Shown here one piece after another: positions 11,751 to 20,075 of a DNA stretch of 33,576 nucleotides. Each line of letters opens with the position of its first letter. Position 1 is the first letter of the stretch. Below the pieces are notes generated by a model, which saw only the letters and a program-made list of their open reading frames with translations, made no database searches and was not told the origin of the DNA. The DNA comes from a virus: the IMG/VR virus record IMGVR_UViG_3300023222_000137, positions 1 through 33,576 of that record; one strand, 5' to 3'. The translations under genes and the position numbers were made by a program.

Positions 11751-13760
11751 ATGAGTTACGGGTACGATCTAGTTTTATCAGAGCTAGACGGCAAGGATGA
11801 CGAAGGCTTAGTCTCTGGAATAACGGACTGGTACAAACGCGATATTGAGAGCCGCAACGAACGAGCTGTCAATTGGAGCCAGTCCATCAATTTTTTGATG
11901 GGCAACCAATGGATTCGATATAACGCCCATCACCACAGATTCGATACAATTCCGACGTCATCGCGTAATAGGATGATCGATCGGCCCACCACAAACCACA
12001 TCAATCGCTGGGTAAGAACCAATTCCGCAAGCTTCACCCAACGCCCCGTCACCTCAATCGAGTCAAATTCTGAAGAACCGGAAGACCGCAACGCCGCTCG
12101 AATTGCAGAGGTTGTGTCGAAATATCTTTATGAGAAGCAAGAGAAGAACGATCAGTATTACGAGCTTTCTTTGTGGGCAATCATTGCTGGAATCACAATC
12201 AGAAAGTCGATGAAAGTCTCAAGTGAATTCGAAGCTGGTGGCGTAACATTAAAGAAATGCGAATCAACTGTTGTGTCGCCATACAGCATTATTTTTGACG
12301 GTCTTCCGTCCCGCGTCAGAGACATTGGCGTGATAATGGAAACGACCGTTGCTCGGTTGGATGAAATCAAGAAAATGTACGGTCCGCATATGGCTGGCGA
12401 GCCAGGGTATACGGGCAGAGGTGACAAAGTAGTAGAAGAAAAGCTAGAGCAAAACATTCTATCGCTCAAAGAGGGCTTAAAGCATATCGTCGAAGGCTAT
12501 AATGACGCGCAGAAAAATAGCGATCAGGGCGATCAAATAAAAGATTCGGCCATTATCAAAACAGTCTTTAACAGACCCACTAAGAAATATCCCAAAGGAA
12601 GACAGTACATTGCCGCCGGGACCGAGATTCTTTATAAGGGCGACAGTGAATATTATTATGACGACGGAAACATTTGGCATCCTTATGTGATCACAAATTA
12701 TTGGAAAGTGCCTGGGAACATATGGGGCATGGGATTGACTCAGCAATTAATTCCGATTCAACGGCGTGTCAATTCAATCGACGCGCTTCTTGCCTATAAC
12801 CGAAAAACGGTTGCTGTCGGAGTCTGGATGACGCCGAAGGGCGCGAATGTATCTGAAGGCATTAGAGTCGGCATTCCCGGTCAAGAGGTTGAATACACGC
12901 CAGACCCTACCACAGGCGCCAAGCCAGAACTTGTGTCTGGAATCCCTCTACCAAGACAAGTCATTGAAGAACGCCAAATGATTATCCAAGACGGCGACCA
13001 AATCGCACAGTCAGGCGACATTCGTTCTGGAATCAATCCAAAGGGAGTGAACACAGTTGGCCAGCTTCAGATCCTAAGAGAAGAAGCCAATATCAGCAAA
13101 TCAAAGCAGGTTGAAAGTTGGGAGCGGTTCATTGAAAACAATGAAAAGCTTGATCTTCTAAATTTTCAAGCTTGTTATCAAGCGCCAATCCCTCAAGTCT
13201 ATAACCGCCTCAAAAAGCTTGGAAAAGAAATAACTAAATTCGATTGGGGTCAATTCATAGGCGCTGACCTTAGAGACAACACAGACGTGCGTGTTGAGCG
13301 CGGATCTACCTTAATTAAATCCAGACTTGTCGCACAGGAAAACACAATCAGGCTGGCCGAAGGCGGTTGGCTAGGAGACATCTTCAGCAATCCAACTCGG
13401 TATAAGCGATTCCTAGAATTATTCGGTCTCTCAGATATGTACGGCGATGAAGAGATTGATGTCATTATGGCTGAGAAAATTGTCGAACGCATGATTGAGG
13501 GTGAGTATCCGCCCATTCTTGACGCTCACAATCCAGACATACATTTGCTTGTGACGACTCGATACATGAAGTCTCCTGCGTTCATGGAAAAGCCCAATGA
13601 TATTAGAAATCTATTTGATAAGAGATTCAGGGCGCTGACTGAAAAACTGGGTCAGTTTGCAACCCAAGAAAACTATGACAATCCTCAAGCAGCGATCAAG
13701 CAAGAAGAAGCGCAGCAACAGGAGCTAGAACAGCAAGCCTTGACGGAAGCAGGAACATAA
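11751..13760 (+). CDS. Portal protein
   Basis: A 669-residue protein directly after the terminase block, with the composition and landmarks of P22-type portals: an N-terminal INFLMGNQWIRYNAH block (about 47-61), a 'NHINRWVRTNSASFTQRPV' helix with the conserved Arg-Pro (about 84-102), a TVVSPYSIIFDG segment (about 175-186), a beta/helix core with VNSIDALLAYNRK, and a Gln/Glu-rich C-terminal tail (EEAQQQELEQQAL). The portal forms the dodecameric DNA channel that docks the terminase and head-tail adaptor. The length suits podovirus portals. Weak ribosome site; likely coupled to the upstream gene 15 bases away. Confidence 0.85.
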   Translation: MSYGYDLVLSELDGKDDEGLVSGITDWYKRDIESRNERAVNWSQSINFLMGNQWIRYNAHHHRFDTIPTSSRNRMIDRPTTNHINRWVRTNSASFTQRPVTSIESNSEEPEDRNAARIAEVVSKYLYEKQEKNDQYYELSLWAIIAGITIRKSMKVSSEFEAGGVTLKKCESTVVSPYSIIFDGLPSRVRDIGVIMETTVARLDEIKKMYGPHMAGEPGYTGRGDKVVEEKLEQNILSLKEGLKHIVEGYNDAQKNSDQGDQIKDSAIIKTVFNRPTKKYPKGRQYIAAGTEILYKGDSEYYYDDGNIWHPYVITNYWKVPGNIWGMGLTQQLIPIQRRVNSIDALLAYNRKTVAVGVWMTPKGANVSEGIRVGIPGQEVEYTPDPTTGAKPELVSGIPLPRQVIEERQMIIQDGDQIAQSGDIRSGINPKGVNTVGQLQILREEANISKSKQVESWERFIENNEKLDLLNFQACYQAPIPQVYNRLKKLGKEITKFDWGQFIGADLRDNTDVRVERGSTLIKSRLVAQENTIRLAEGGWLGDIFSNPTRYKRFLELFGLSDMYGDEEIDVIMAEKIVERMIEGEYPPILDAHNPDIHLLVTTRYMKSPAFMEKPNDIRNLFDKRFRALTEKLGQFATQENYDNPQAAIKQEEAQQQELEQQALTEAGT

Positions 13761-13796
13761 GGTAGACTTTTTATGCTTCACACAATTAAACTATTC

Positions 13797-13852
13797 AGAA
13801 ACCCGTAGACCGATGAATCGGCAACAGTTCATTAGTCTACGGGTTTCTTTTG
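13797..13852 (+). terminator. Strong hairpin terminator, nearly symmetric
   Basis: A 14-bp perfect inverted repeat, AGAAACCCGTAGAC (13797-13810) with GTCTACGGGTTTCT (13835-13848), followed by TTTTG-type U tract (13846-13852) and preceded by an A-rich flank. The loop holds a further ATGAA/TTCAT stem. It should work in both directions to a degree. It separates the terminase-portal unit from the capsid unit. Confidence 0.85.
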
Positions 13853-13865
13853 TTTAGGGGCAAAA

Positions 13866-14333
13866 ATGCACCCATTAAATGACAAACAAGAAGTTCTATA
13901 TCTAGGCCCAGACGGCGGTAAGAAGAAATGCGGTCGTTGCATTATGTTCCTCACCGATGTTAAGAAATGTTCTATTCACGGTCCGAAAGTTCAGATCGAA
14001 GAGTCAATGGTTTGCGGATTCTACATCCACGGAAAACCAATGACCGCTAAAGATCACCCGCCTATGGCACTCGTTACATCTCAAGAATCCGGTTTAATCA
14101 ATACTCGTAAAGGCGGAACGCATTGCGCCAGTTGCGTTCATTACCTTAAGGTTGCCGAGGCTTGCGAGGAAGTCGCGGGTCATATCGAAGACGATGGCTG
14201 TTGCAATATATGGGAGAACTGGGAAGAAACCGTGAATCCTTATGACAATGATGCGATCGTCCCTTTGCTTAATACCACTGTAAAAAGACAAAATAAAATG
14301 GTTGGTGAATTAGCGGGTAATCCGCACTATTAA
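13866..14333 (+). CDS. Double four-Cys (HiPIP-like/zinc) phage protein
   Basis: A 155-residue protein with two related metal-type units: C22-x2-C25-x9-C35...C50 and C87-x2-C90-x9-C100...C112/C113. The second unit has the form CASCVHYLK..EACEEVAGHI..DGCCNIWE, the pattern seen in phage structural proteins that resemble high-potential iron-sulfur folds. The first unit is more degenerate. An AGGGG site precedes ATG. It lies between the portal terminator and the scaffold, so it is probably a virion or head-assembly component. Whether it binds Fe-S or zinc cannot be decided from sequence. Confidence 0.65.
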   Translation: MHPLNDKQEVLYLGPDGGKKKCGRCIMFLTDVKKCSIHGPKVQIEESMVCGFYIHGKPMTAKDHPPMALVTSQESGLINTRKGGTHCASCVHYLKVAEACEEVAGHIEDDGCCNIWENWEETVNPYDNDAIVPLLNTTVKRQNKMVGELAGNPHY

Positions 14334-14345
14334 AGGAGAAAGAAA

Positions 14346-14615
14346 ATGGCAATTACAACAACAATTACTTCAGAAGGACGATGGCCTGTAGGTAACAGAC
14401 GTATTGTTCAAGGTCGTTCTGTTTTGAGTGGAGGTGTCGCAACAGGGGATGTAGTGACCGGACTTAATAAGGTCGAGAGCTTTGTCCCGGTTGTCGCTGC
14501 CGCGACTCAGCAAGGTGTTGCTGTAAACGAAACCCTTCCGTTGTCAAGCGGTGATGTCACGGTAGTCGTGGAAACAAATGACAGCACATTTGATTGGACA
14601 GCAATTGGAATTTGA
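14346..14615 (+). CDS. Small beta-rich head protein (decoration-like), 89 aa
   Basis: Short Thr/Val/Gly-rich beta protein (ITTTITSEGRWPVGNRRIV near the start, VATGDVVTGLNKV, GDVTVVVETND near the end). Strong AAAGGAGAAAG site. The position directly before scaffold and capsid, size and composition fit a capsid decoration or stabilising protein, but no sequence family is recognised. Confidence 0.6.
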   Translation: MAITTTITSEGRWPVGNRRIVQGRSVLSGGVATGDVVTGLNKVESFVPVVAAATQQGVAVNETLPLSSGDVTVVVETNDSTFDWTAIGI

Positions 14616-14651
14616 GTAGTACAAATTGAAGTTTAAACCCTGGAGGTTGTA

Positions 14652-15503
14652 ATGTTCTTTGATATATTTCTTTGGAATTTACTGAAACCGTTCTGCTTGT
14701 TCGAAGGCGAAAACGACGGAGGATCAGGCGATGGAGATGGTGACTCAAAAGGAGATGGAGATAATGCTAATTCTGATTCCGATGACAGCCCTGGTTCTGA
14801 TGATTCTGATGGAAACAAAGGCAAGGATGAATCAAAGGAAGCCGAAGGCAGTGACAAAGAGGATGACAAAGGCAAAGAAGGGGATAAGAAGCTTCCTGAA
14901 GACTTTGACCAAGCAAAATGGGACAAACTCAAGGAAGTAGATCCAGAGCGCTGGGATAAACTCAAAGATATTGATCTCGAAAAAAACTCCGAAGCAATGG
15001 AGCTTTTGGAGTCCGTCAGCAAAGACGAGAAATTGTACGACGAAGTTCTTAAAACGATTCAAAACCACAAAGAGAAAACGACCGACCCGGAAACTCAAAA
15101 ACGTTTAGATGCGTTAGAACAAGAGTTGGGGGAAAGAAAAAGTGAGGAAGCAAAAGGTAAATTCGAAACCACTCGCGATGAGATTACGACAGAAATCGTT
15201 AAAGAAACAAGCCTTAAAGAATTATCTGAATTTGAGAAAGACTATCTAAATCGTTACGTCCTGGATCAATTCAAGGGAAAAGACCTTAAAATTGACCAGA
15301 TGAAAACAGTGGTTAAAGAAGCCGTTGAACGGCTGGAAAAGAACCATAGAGATCGGCTCAAAAAGTCGGTCAAAAAACAAGACGGTCCAGACCCTATTAA
15401 GGGCGGCGGAGATGCAAAAGAAAAAGAAGGCAGAAATTTGAAAGACGCAGATGCAAGAGTGAAAGATTCGTTCGAGTTTTTGAGTAGCAAAAGCGATACC
15501 TAA
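14652..15503 (+). CDS. Putative scaffolding protein, 283 aa
   Basis: The layout fits a head scaffold: a short hydrophobic start (MFFDIFLWNLLKPF), a Gly/Ser/Asp/Glu low-complexity acidic stretch (about 18-80), then a long helical, heavily charged region (about 80-240) and a Lys-rich tail near KKSVKKQDGPDPIKGGG. Low-complexity acidic N-termini and basic C-terminal helices are typical of scaffolds that bind capsid subunits. Placement immediately before the major capsid gene supports the role. The call rests mainly on context. AACCCTGGAGG is the ribosome site. Confidence 0.75.
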   Translation: MFFDIFLWNLLKPFCLFEGENDGGSGDGDGDSKGDGDNANSDSDDSPGSDDSDGNKGKDESKEAEGSDKEDDKGKEGDKKLPEDFDQAKWDKLKEVDPERWDKLKDIDLEKNSEAMELLESVSKDEKLYDEVLKTIQNHKEKTTDPETQKRLDALEQELGERKSEEAKGKFETTRDEITTEIVKETSLKELSEFEKDYLNRYVLDQFKGKDLKIDQMKTVVKEAVERLEKNHRDRLKKSVKKQDGPDPIKGGGDAKEKEGRNLKDADARVKDSFEFLSSKSDT

Positions 15504-15521
15504 CCTTAATGGGAGAATAAA

Positions 15522-16736
15522 ATGGCCGCAACAATTCTTGCAGACCTGGACGGTTTGCTCAAACGTAATTATGGGAAAGATTTTATAACTCAGCAACAAA
15601 CGGATGCTGATTTCATTACACGGATTCCGTTGGCTCCAGACAAACCACAAGGCGAAGACGGAGCGTATCGTTTTGGCGTTCGTCTTGAAAGACGTCAGAA
15701 TGGTGGAGCGCAGAACCAAGCGGAGCAGTTTCGTACCAATAGAACTGGCGTTCGTAAGCAGTCAATAATCGTTGCTAAGATCAACATTTGGGCGATTGAA
15801 TTGACAGGTTTTGCTATGAACCTTTCGCAAACAGCGCTCGCAGCGTTCGTGAGTGGAATCGATGATGAATTCTCTGATGCTTTGGCAATGATGAAGAAGG
15901 ATGAGAATCGCCAAGCGTTCGGATCTGGAAATGGTATTTTGGCGCTCGTCAGCGGTGCGCTTTCAGATGATACTGCTTTGGTAGTTGATACGCCTGGTGT
16001 GCAGTATTTCTTTCCTGGTGAAAGAATTGACATCTTTACTGCTGCTGGAGTGTTGCAAGCCTCCGATGTCAGTATTACGTCGATTGCCGAAAGCACCAAC
16101 ACCTTGACGTTGGCCACTGCCGTGACTGTTAGCAATAACAGTGAAATATTTCGGACGGGTGTAAATACCAGCGCTCCGAGTGACGGTAAAGAAATGATGG
16201 GGATGTTCGGACTTACCGATGATGGAACAGAATTCACCACGTTCCAAGGCTTGAGTCGGTCGACGTTTCCAACATTTGTTGGTTCGATTACCGATGCGAG
16301 TTCTGCACAAATCACGAATGATTTGTTGCAACGCTCAATTGATAAAGGCGAGAGATTGTCAGGCAGGAACATTGACAAGATTGTTTCTCACCGTAATCAA
16401 AGAAGGGCATATTTGAATGTTGTGACGCCCGCAAAGCGTTTCAATAGCAATCAGATGGACTCTGGCTACACCAAAGGGAGCCTTGATTGGAATGGTATGA
16501 ACTGGGAGGTGTCTCACGATTGTCAAAGAGAAGTGGTTTATGCGTGGCCGACCGAGATGGTTCGCCGGTATGAATCGTTTGCTTTGAAATTGGATGACAC
16601 AGAAGGTCATACGGTTCACCGAATTCCGGGTACTGATACGTTTGAGGCGTATTATAAGCATTATGCGAATGTCGGAACCCGTCATCCCGCCGCAATAGTT
16701 CGGTTGGACAACTTAGCAACTTTGACGGATAGTTAA
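15522..16736 (+). CDS. Major capsid protein
   Basis: A 404-residue protein directly after the scaffold, with a strong GGGAGAAT site. The sequence fits an HK97-fold capsid of the P22/N4-like kind: N-terminal arm (LADLDGLLKRNYGKDFITQQQ), a middle with INIWAIELTGFAMNLSQTALAAF, a variable beta insertion (about 150-215), and a C-terminal domain with DKIVSHRNQRRAYLNVV and WPTEMVRRYE. Length suits the family. It assembles into the procapsid shell around the scaffold and portal. A GC-rich hairpin follows the stop at 16755-16777. Confidence 0.85.
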   Translation: MAATILADLDGLLKRNYGKDFITQQQTDADFITRIPLAPDKPQGEDGAYRFGVRLERRQNGGAQNQAEQFRTNRTGVRKQSIIVAKINIWAIELTGFAMNLSQTALAAFVSGIDDEFSDALAMMKKDENRQAFGSGNGILALVSGALSDDTALVVDTPGVQYFFPGERIDIFTAAGVLQASDVSITSIAESTNTLTLATAVTVSNNSEIFRTGVNTSAPSDGKEMMGMFGLTDDGTEFTTFQGLSRSTFPTFVGSITDASSAQITNDLLQRSIDKGERLSGRNIDKIVSHRNQRRAYLNVVTPAKRFNSNQMDSGYTKGSLDWNGMNWEVSHDCQREVVYAWPTEMVRRYESFALKLDDTEGHTVHRIPGTDTFEAYYKHYANVGTRHPAAIVRLDNLATLTDS

Positions 16737-16754
16737 AATTAGCTGGCTACCCCT

Positions 16755-16777
16755 CCTGGGGTCATTGTGGCCCCAGG
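16755..16777 (+). terminator. GC-rich hairpin after the capsid gene
   Basis: CCTGGGG (16755-16761) pairs with CCCCAGG (16771-16777) around a 9-base loop. No U run follows, so it is more likely an attenuator or mRNA-stabilising hairpin that raises capsid levels relative to downstream genes than a full terminator. Confidence 0.6.
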
Positions 16778-16803
16778 ATCCACCCTTTAAAATGGAGATT
16801 AAA

Positions 16804-17268
16804 ATGAAAAAGTTATTTACGTTTGCAGTTGCGTTGTTAATGGTGTTTGCCTTGGCCGTTCCGGCTTATGCCATTGTTTATGATCGGGATACCGTTCTTC
16901 GTCAAAAAGATGAGCTGGGGAATGATGTTAAGATTGTGATTGGGACAATCGCTTTTGACAGCGGTTATGAATGCGATGTCGTGACCGGCGGTAGTGGTCG
17001 ATGCGGTGAAGTCTTGACTCCTAGTCAAATTGGCATGACTACAATCACGCACATGTTCATTGAAGGGGCGCATGTCGATAATGCGTCAACTTTTTTCGTG
17101 TTTGATTACGATGCTGCTTATTTGGTTGATACTGGTGCCACAGGTGGAATCAGAGCGAATTATTCTTCCGACAAAACAGGTGGTGTCGCTGGAGTAAGCG
17201 TTCCGTCGGTTCCAACATATGATTTAAGCGGGTTGACGGCGGTTCCATTTATGGCCATCGGCACGTAA
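16804..17268 (+). CDS. Secreted phage protein with Sec signal peptide, 154 aa
   Basis: Choosing ATG 16804 (7 bases after GGAG) gives a textbook signal peptide: MKKLFTFAVALLMVFALAVP then AYA before IVY (cleavage after about residue 23). The mature ~131 residues are beta-rich with a Cys pair (YECDV and GRCGE) that could form a disulfide outside the cytoplasm. Longer starts at 16765/16792 would bury the signal. It lies directly after the capsid gene, where a secreted product is unexpected. It may act in the envelope (surface exclusion) or be a virion-associated export; neither is shown. Confidence 0.7.
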   Translation: MKKLFTFAVALLMVFALAVPAYAIVYDRDTVLRQKDELGNDVKIVIGTIAFDSGYECDVVTGGSGRCGEVLTPSQIGMTTITHMFIEGAHVDNASTFFVFDYDAAYLVDTGATGGIRANYSSDKTGGVAGVSVPSVPTYDLSGLTAVPFMAIGT

Positions 17269-17705
17269 TGATTATTTGCCCTTCAGCTTACGAGGGGAAG
17301 ACTTTGTATGACAAAAGCCATTCGTTCGTGCAAGGTCTCAAAGAGTATGATCCTTGTTTAGAGGCTTATCGCGACAATAGGAATCAAACCATTGTTGGAT
17401 GGGCCTCTAGGCACGGAGCAAAGGTACATGAGTTCACGATAAAAAGACAAGAAGGTGAGACATGGCCAGAGCTAGAAAGGCGGGTCATCTTAACCTTGCC
17501 AGACGGAGATGTTTGGAAACGATTTAAAACCGCAAATGATTTCGACGATTACCTAGCTTTAGAAGTTGAAAAAGCGGATAAAGAAAGACTCAAAGACGTT
17601 AAGCACAATCGACTCGAAAAAGTAAAATCAGAAGTAGATAAAATTAAATTTGACCATAACCTCAGAACGCGAAAAGTTCCTGGGGAAAAATTAGGGGGAG
17701 CATAA
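17268..17705 (+). CDS. Hypothetical protein, 145 aa
   Basis: One-base overlap with the preceding stop (TAATG). N-terminal 60 residues carry a mixed alpha/beta region (ICPSAYEGKTLYDK, IVGWASRHGAKVHEF), the rest is a basic helical tail (EKADKERLKDVKHNRLEKV) suitable for coiled-coil or nucleic-acid contact. Located in the head-completion region; no family recognised. Confidence 0.6.
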   Translation: MIICPSAYEGKTLYDKSHSFVQGLKEYDPCLEAYRDNRNQTIVGWASRHGAKVHEFTIKRQEGETWPELERRVILTLPDGDVWKRFKTANDFDDYLALEVEKADKERLKDVKHNRLEKVKSEVDKIKFDHNLRTRKVPGEKLGGA

Positions 17706-17706
17706 A

Positions 17707-18276
17707 ATGCCGAGATTATGGAATACCTCAAAGATGAAAAAATTAGAAACGAAACACAATGGAACTGTTTACGAATTCCCACCAACGACAAGCCCAAAGG
17801 ATGCAATCCCAATTTACTATAAAGATGTCGTCAATCATTTAATTTACAAATTAATGCCAAAAGGGCTCGTTGAATTACCGGAAGAGTCGACGCCGGAGCA
17901 AGAAAAAAAACTGTATATTCTAGGCATGAAGAGACGCCGAAGTCTATTAAAGGATATATTGGTTCACTATCAAACGGCTAACAATGAAAGAGGTTCTAGG
18001 AATCAAGGCAAAATTGAGCCTAACGACACAGAAGTTGAAGCGGTAAAAGAAATCAGATTAATCGAGCAAGAGCTAGACGCAATCGATGGTCCAAGCAAAG
18101 AGGACAGAGCTTTGGTGTCTGATTACTTTGAGAAACAAGTCACCGAAGATGACATTGATTCTACACAAAAAGAGATAATTGATGACGGCGTTAATCAACC
18201 GGAATTGGCAAGTGTCGGCGCAGAAACTAAAAAAAGAGTCGGAAGACCACAAAAGGCTCAAAGCCTAAAAGCGTAA
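17707..18276 (+). CDS. Hypothetical head-region protein, 189 aa
   Basis: A soluble, charged protein starting one base after the previous stop. It has a helical core (ELPEESTPEQEKKLYILGMKR) and an acidic central part, and ends KKRVGRPQKAQSLKA, where GRP flanked by basic residues resembles an AT-hook. The position between capsid and adaptor suggests a head-completion or DNA-contact role, unproven. Confidence 0.55.
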   Translation: MPRLWNTSKMKKLETKHNGTVYEFPPTTSPKDAIPIYYKDVVNHLIYKLMPKGLVELPEESTPEQEKKLYILGMKRRRSLLKDILVHYQTANNERGSRNQGKIEPNDTEVEAVKEIRLIEQELDAIDGPSKEDRALVSDYFEKQVTEDDIDSTQKEIIDDGVNQPELASVGAETKKRVGRPQKAQSLKA

Positions 18277-18288
18277 TCGAGATGAGAT

Positions 18289-19194
18289 ATGTTATTCGAT
18301 TTGACCGAAATTCGAACGTATGTGCAAGGCGAAGTCAATCAAGCCGATAACAATACTTTTTTCACAGATTCAAATATAGACAGATGGGCGAACGAAGGGT
18401 TGATGCGCTATGCCCATCAATTGATGCAAGCCAGTCAGGGCTATTTTGAAATAAGACTAAGCCTTGATATTGTTGCAGATACAGAGGCCGTCGCCCTTCC
18501 TGATAACTTTAACGCAACTGAAAAATCACATTTCGGCACAATCCGCCTAGAACGAAATCTTCCCAGCGCTACGGTTCCTCTCCAATACAGACGACGCCGA
18601 GACGTCGCTAATCCAACAACCGGAGTTACAGGATCAGATTTTCTTCCCACTTACGACTTTAGAGGAAACAATCTAATCCTTGAACCCAGGCCCGCCACAT
18701 CCGAAACGGGTGCGTTGATTCTGATTTATCAAGCCATTCCGCCAAGACTTCAAAGCGGGACCGCCGCCGCCGGAGGAGCCACCACAATTACCTTAGACAG
18801 CGCAGCGGACCCCAGGGATGACTATTACAACGATCAAAGGATTTTCATATCGTCTGGAATTGGATTGGGGCAAATAAGAACGATTTCGGATTATGTGGGA
18901 TCAACACAAGTTGCAACAGTCAGCGTCGCTTGGGGAACGAATCCAGACTCTACATCTGTATATTCAACCTTAATCCATGAAGATTTCCCGGAATCATTTC
19001 ATGAACTGCTGCCGCTTTATGCCACTAAGAAAGCATTTTTAAAAGAACGATCCCGTGGAATAGCCTTGTCTTATGATGCACAAGCATTGAAGGATTTAGA
19101 AGAGCAGTTCAGGCGGTTTTTAGATCAAAGAACAGAGGCAAGGAAATTTGTACAACCTTGGAATATGGAATTGGACAATCAAATAAACGCATAA
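18289..19194 (+). CDS. Head-tail adaptor (P22 gp4-like)
   Basis: 301 residues. The N-terminus has the helical pattern of podovirus/siphovirus adaptor proteins: 'YVQGEVNQADNNTFFTDSNI' then DRWANEGLMRYAHQL (about 14-45). The middle is beta-rich with an insert (GATTITLDSAADPRDDYY...), and the C-terminal helices (HELLPLYATKKAFLKERS, then LEEQFRRFLDQRTE) match the conserved final helix bundle. This protein sits beneath the portal ring and joins it to the tail. Context after capsid is consistent. Confidence 0.75.
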   Translation: MLFDLTEIRTYVQGEVNQADNNTFFTDSNIDRWANEGLMRYAHQLMQASQGYFEIRLSLDIVADTEAVALPDNFNATEKSHFGTIRLERNLPSATVPLQYRRRRDVANPTTGVTGSDFLPTYDFRGNNLILEPRPATSETGALILIYQAIPPRLQSGTAAAGGATTITLDSAADPRDDYYNDQRIFISSGIGLGQIRTISDYVGSTQVATVSVAWGTNPDSTSVYSTLIHEDFPESFHELLPLYATKKAFLKERSRGIALSYDAQALKDLEEQFRRFLDQRTEARKFVQPWNMELDNQINA

Positions 19195-19210
19195 CAACAG
19201 GAGACGAGAC

Positions 19211-19612
19211 ATGGTTGATTTAGCAAATACTGCAATTCAAGGAAGACAATCAAATGGAAATGCTCAAGAAGAAGCTGCTCGGAAACTACGTTCAGAATCA
19301 AGCGGGCTTTATTCGCATGACACTCAAACTGTGAATACTGGTCAAACTGATCTTACGTGGTCATCTCTTTCATCTGCGTTTTTCACTGATTTAGAGGGCG
19401 ATGTCGTTAATTTCGTTGAGATATTTTCTCCTCAAGCTATTACCGTCGCGTTTAGAACAAAACAAAACGCCGCCATAGCGGCCGCGAGCCTTGGACATAT
19501 CGAGGTCCGCGCAAACACTTTAAGAACATTCGATTATATCTCTGACGTTACAGAGATTCTTTTTACAAATGCGTCTGGCACAAATTCAGCCGTTCAAGTT
19601 ACAGCAATCTAA
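19211..19612 (+). CDS. Hypothetical virion protein, 133 aa
   Basis: A polar N-terminal region (about 1-45, Gln/Ala/Ser-rich) followed by a beta-rich domain with hydrophobic strands (VVNFVEIFSPQAITVAF, ISDVTEILFTN). Good CAGGAGACGAG site. Probably a tail or head-tail accessory protein by position only. Confidence 0.55.
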   Translation: MVDLANTAIQGRQSNGNAQEEAARKLRSESSGLYSHDTQTVNTGQTDLTWSSLSSAFFTDLEGDVVNFVEIFSPQAITVAFRTKQNAAIAAASLGHIEVRANTLRTFDYISDVTEILFTNASGTNSAVQVTAI

Positions 19613-19621
19613 GGAGATAAT

Positions 19622-20059
19622 ATGAAAAAGCTATTAAGTTCATTATTAGTTATTTCGTTTCTATTGTTCTTTGCTCCTAGCGCTTTTCCTCTTGGTGGGG
19701 AAGTTCCTGAAAGCGGAAATGTTCTTGGGCAGTTAATTTATTCCAATGAGGTTGTTACCACTACCTCCGCAGATCCAGGCCTTGGAACTGCCGACCCATT
19801 GGTTGTGATTACAAACATCGTTACAGATGCCACAGGAGCGGCGGCAGACGAGGTGTCTCTTGTTAATGGAACAAGAACTGGGCAGGTAAAAATTTTCGCT
19901 TTGACGACAGATAACGAAACCTCTGGAGTGTTAATTATTCCAGCCACATACGCTGGAGGGACTTCAGTTCAATTCGACGATGCTGGCGATAGCTGTTCTT
20001 TCCATTGGGATGGGACGAGTTGGGTACTTTTAGCAAACAATGGCGGAACAATAGCGTAA
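19622..20059 (+). CDS. Second secreted phage protein with signal peptide, 145 aa
   Basis: AAGGAGAT precedes ATG 19622. The N-terminus MKKLLSSLLVISFLLFFAPS with AF following is a clear Sec signal peptide (cleavage after about Ala21). The mature part is beta-rich (LIYSNEVVTTTSADPGL, RTGQVKIFALTT, GTSVQFDDAGDSC) and ends in a polar GGTIA tail; its C-terminal half resembles the beta domains found at phage fibre C-termini. Together with 16804-17268 it makes two exported proteins inside the structural module. Confidence 0.65.
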   Translation: MKKLLSSLLVISFLLFFAPSAFPLGGEVPESGNVLGQLIYSNEVVTTTSADPGLGTADPLVVITNIVTDATGAAADEVSLVNGTRTGQVKIFALTTDNETSGVLIIPATYAGGTSVQFDDAGDSCSFHWDGTSWVLLANNGGTIA

Positions 20060-20075
20060 ATAAAAGAGGCATGAC

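Noticed and set aside
14633-15022. A Ser/Pro-rich minus-strand frame over the scaffold gene
   Set aside because: Produced by the reverse complement of the acidic low-complexity tract; no start signal.
15695-16378. A 227-codon frame on the minus strand opposite the capsid gene
   Set aside because: It is the mirror of a well-supported capsid frame, lacks a ribosome site and has no domain pattern.
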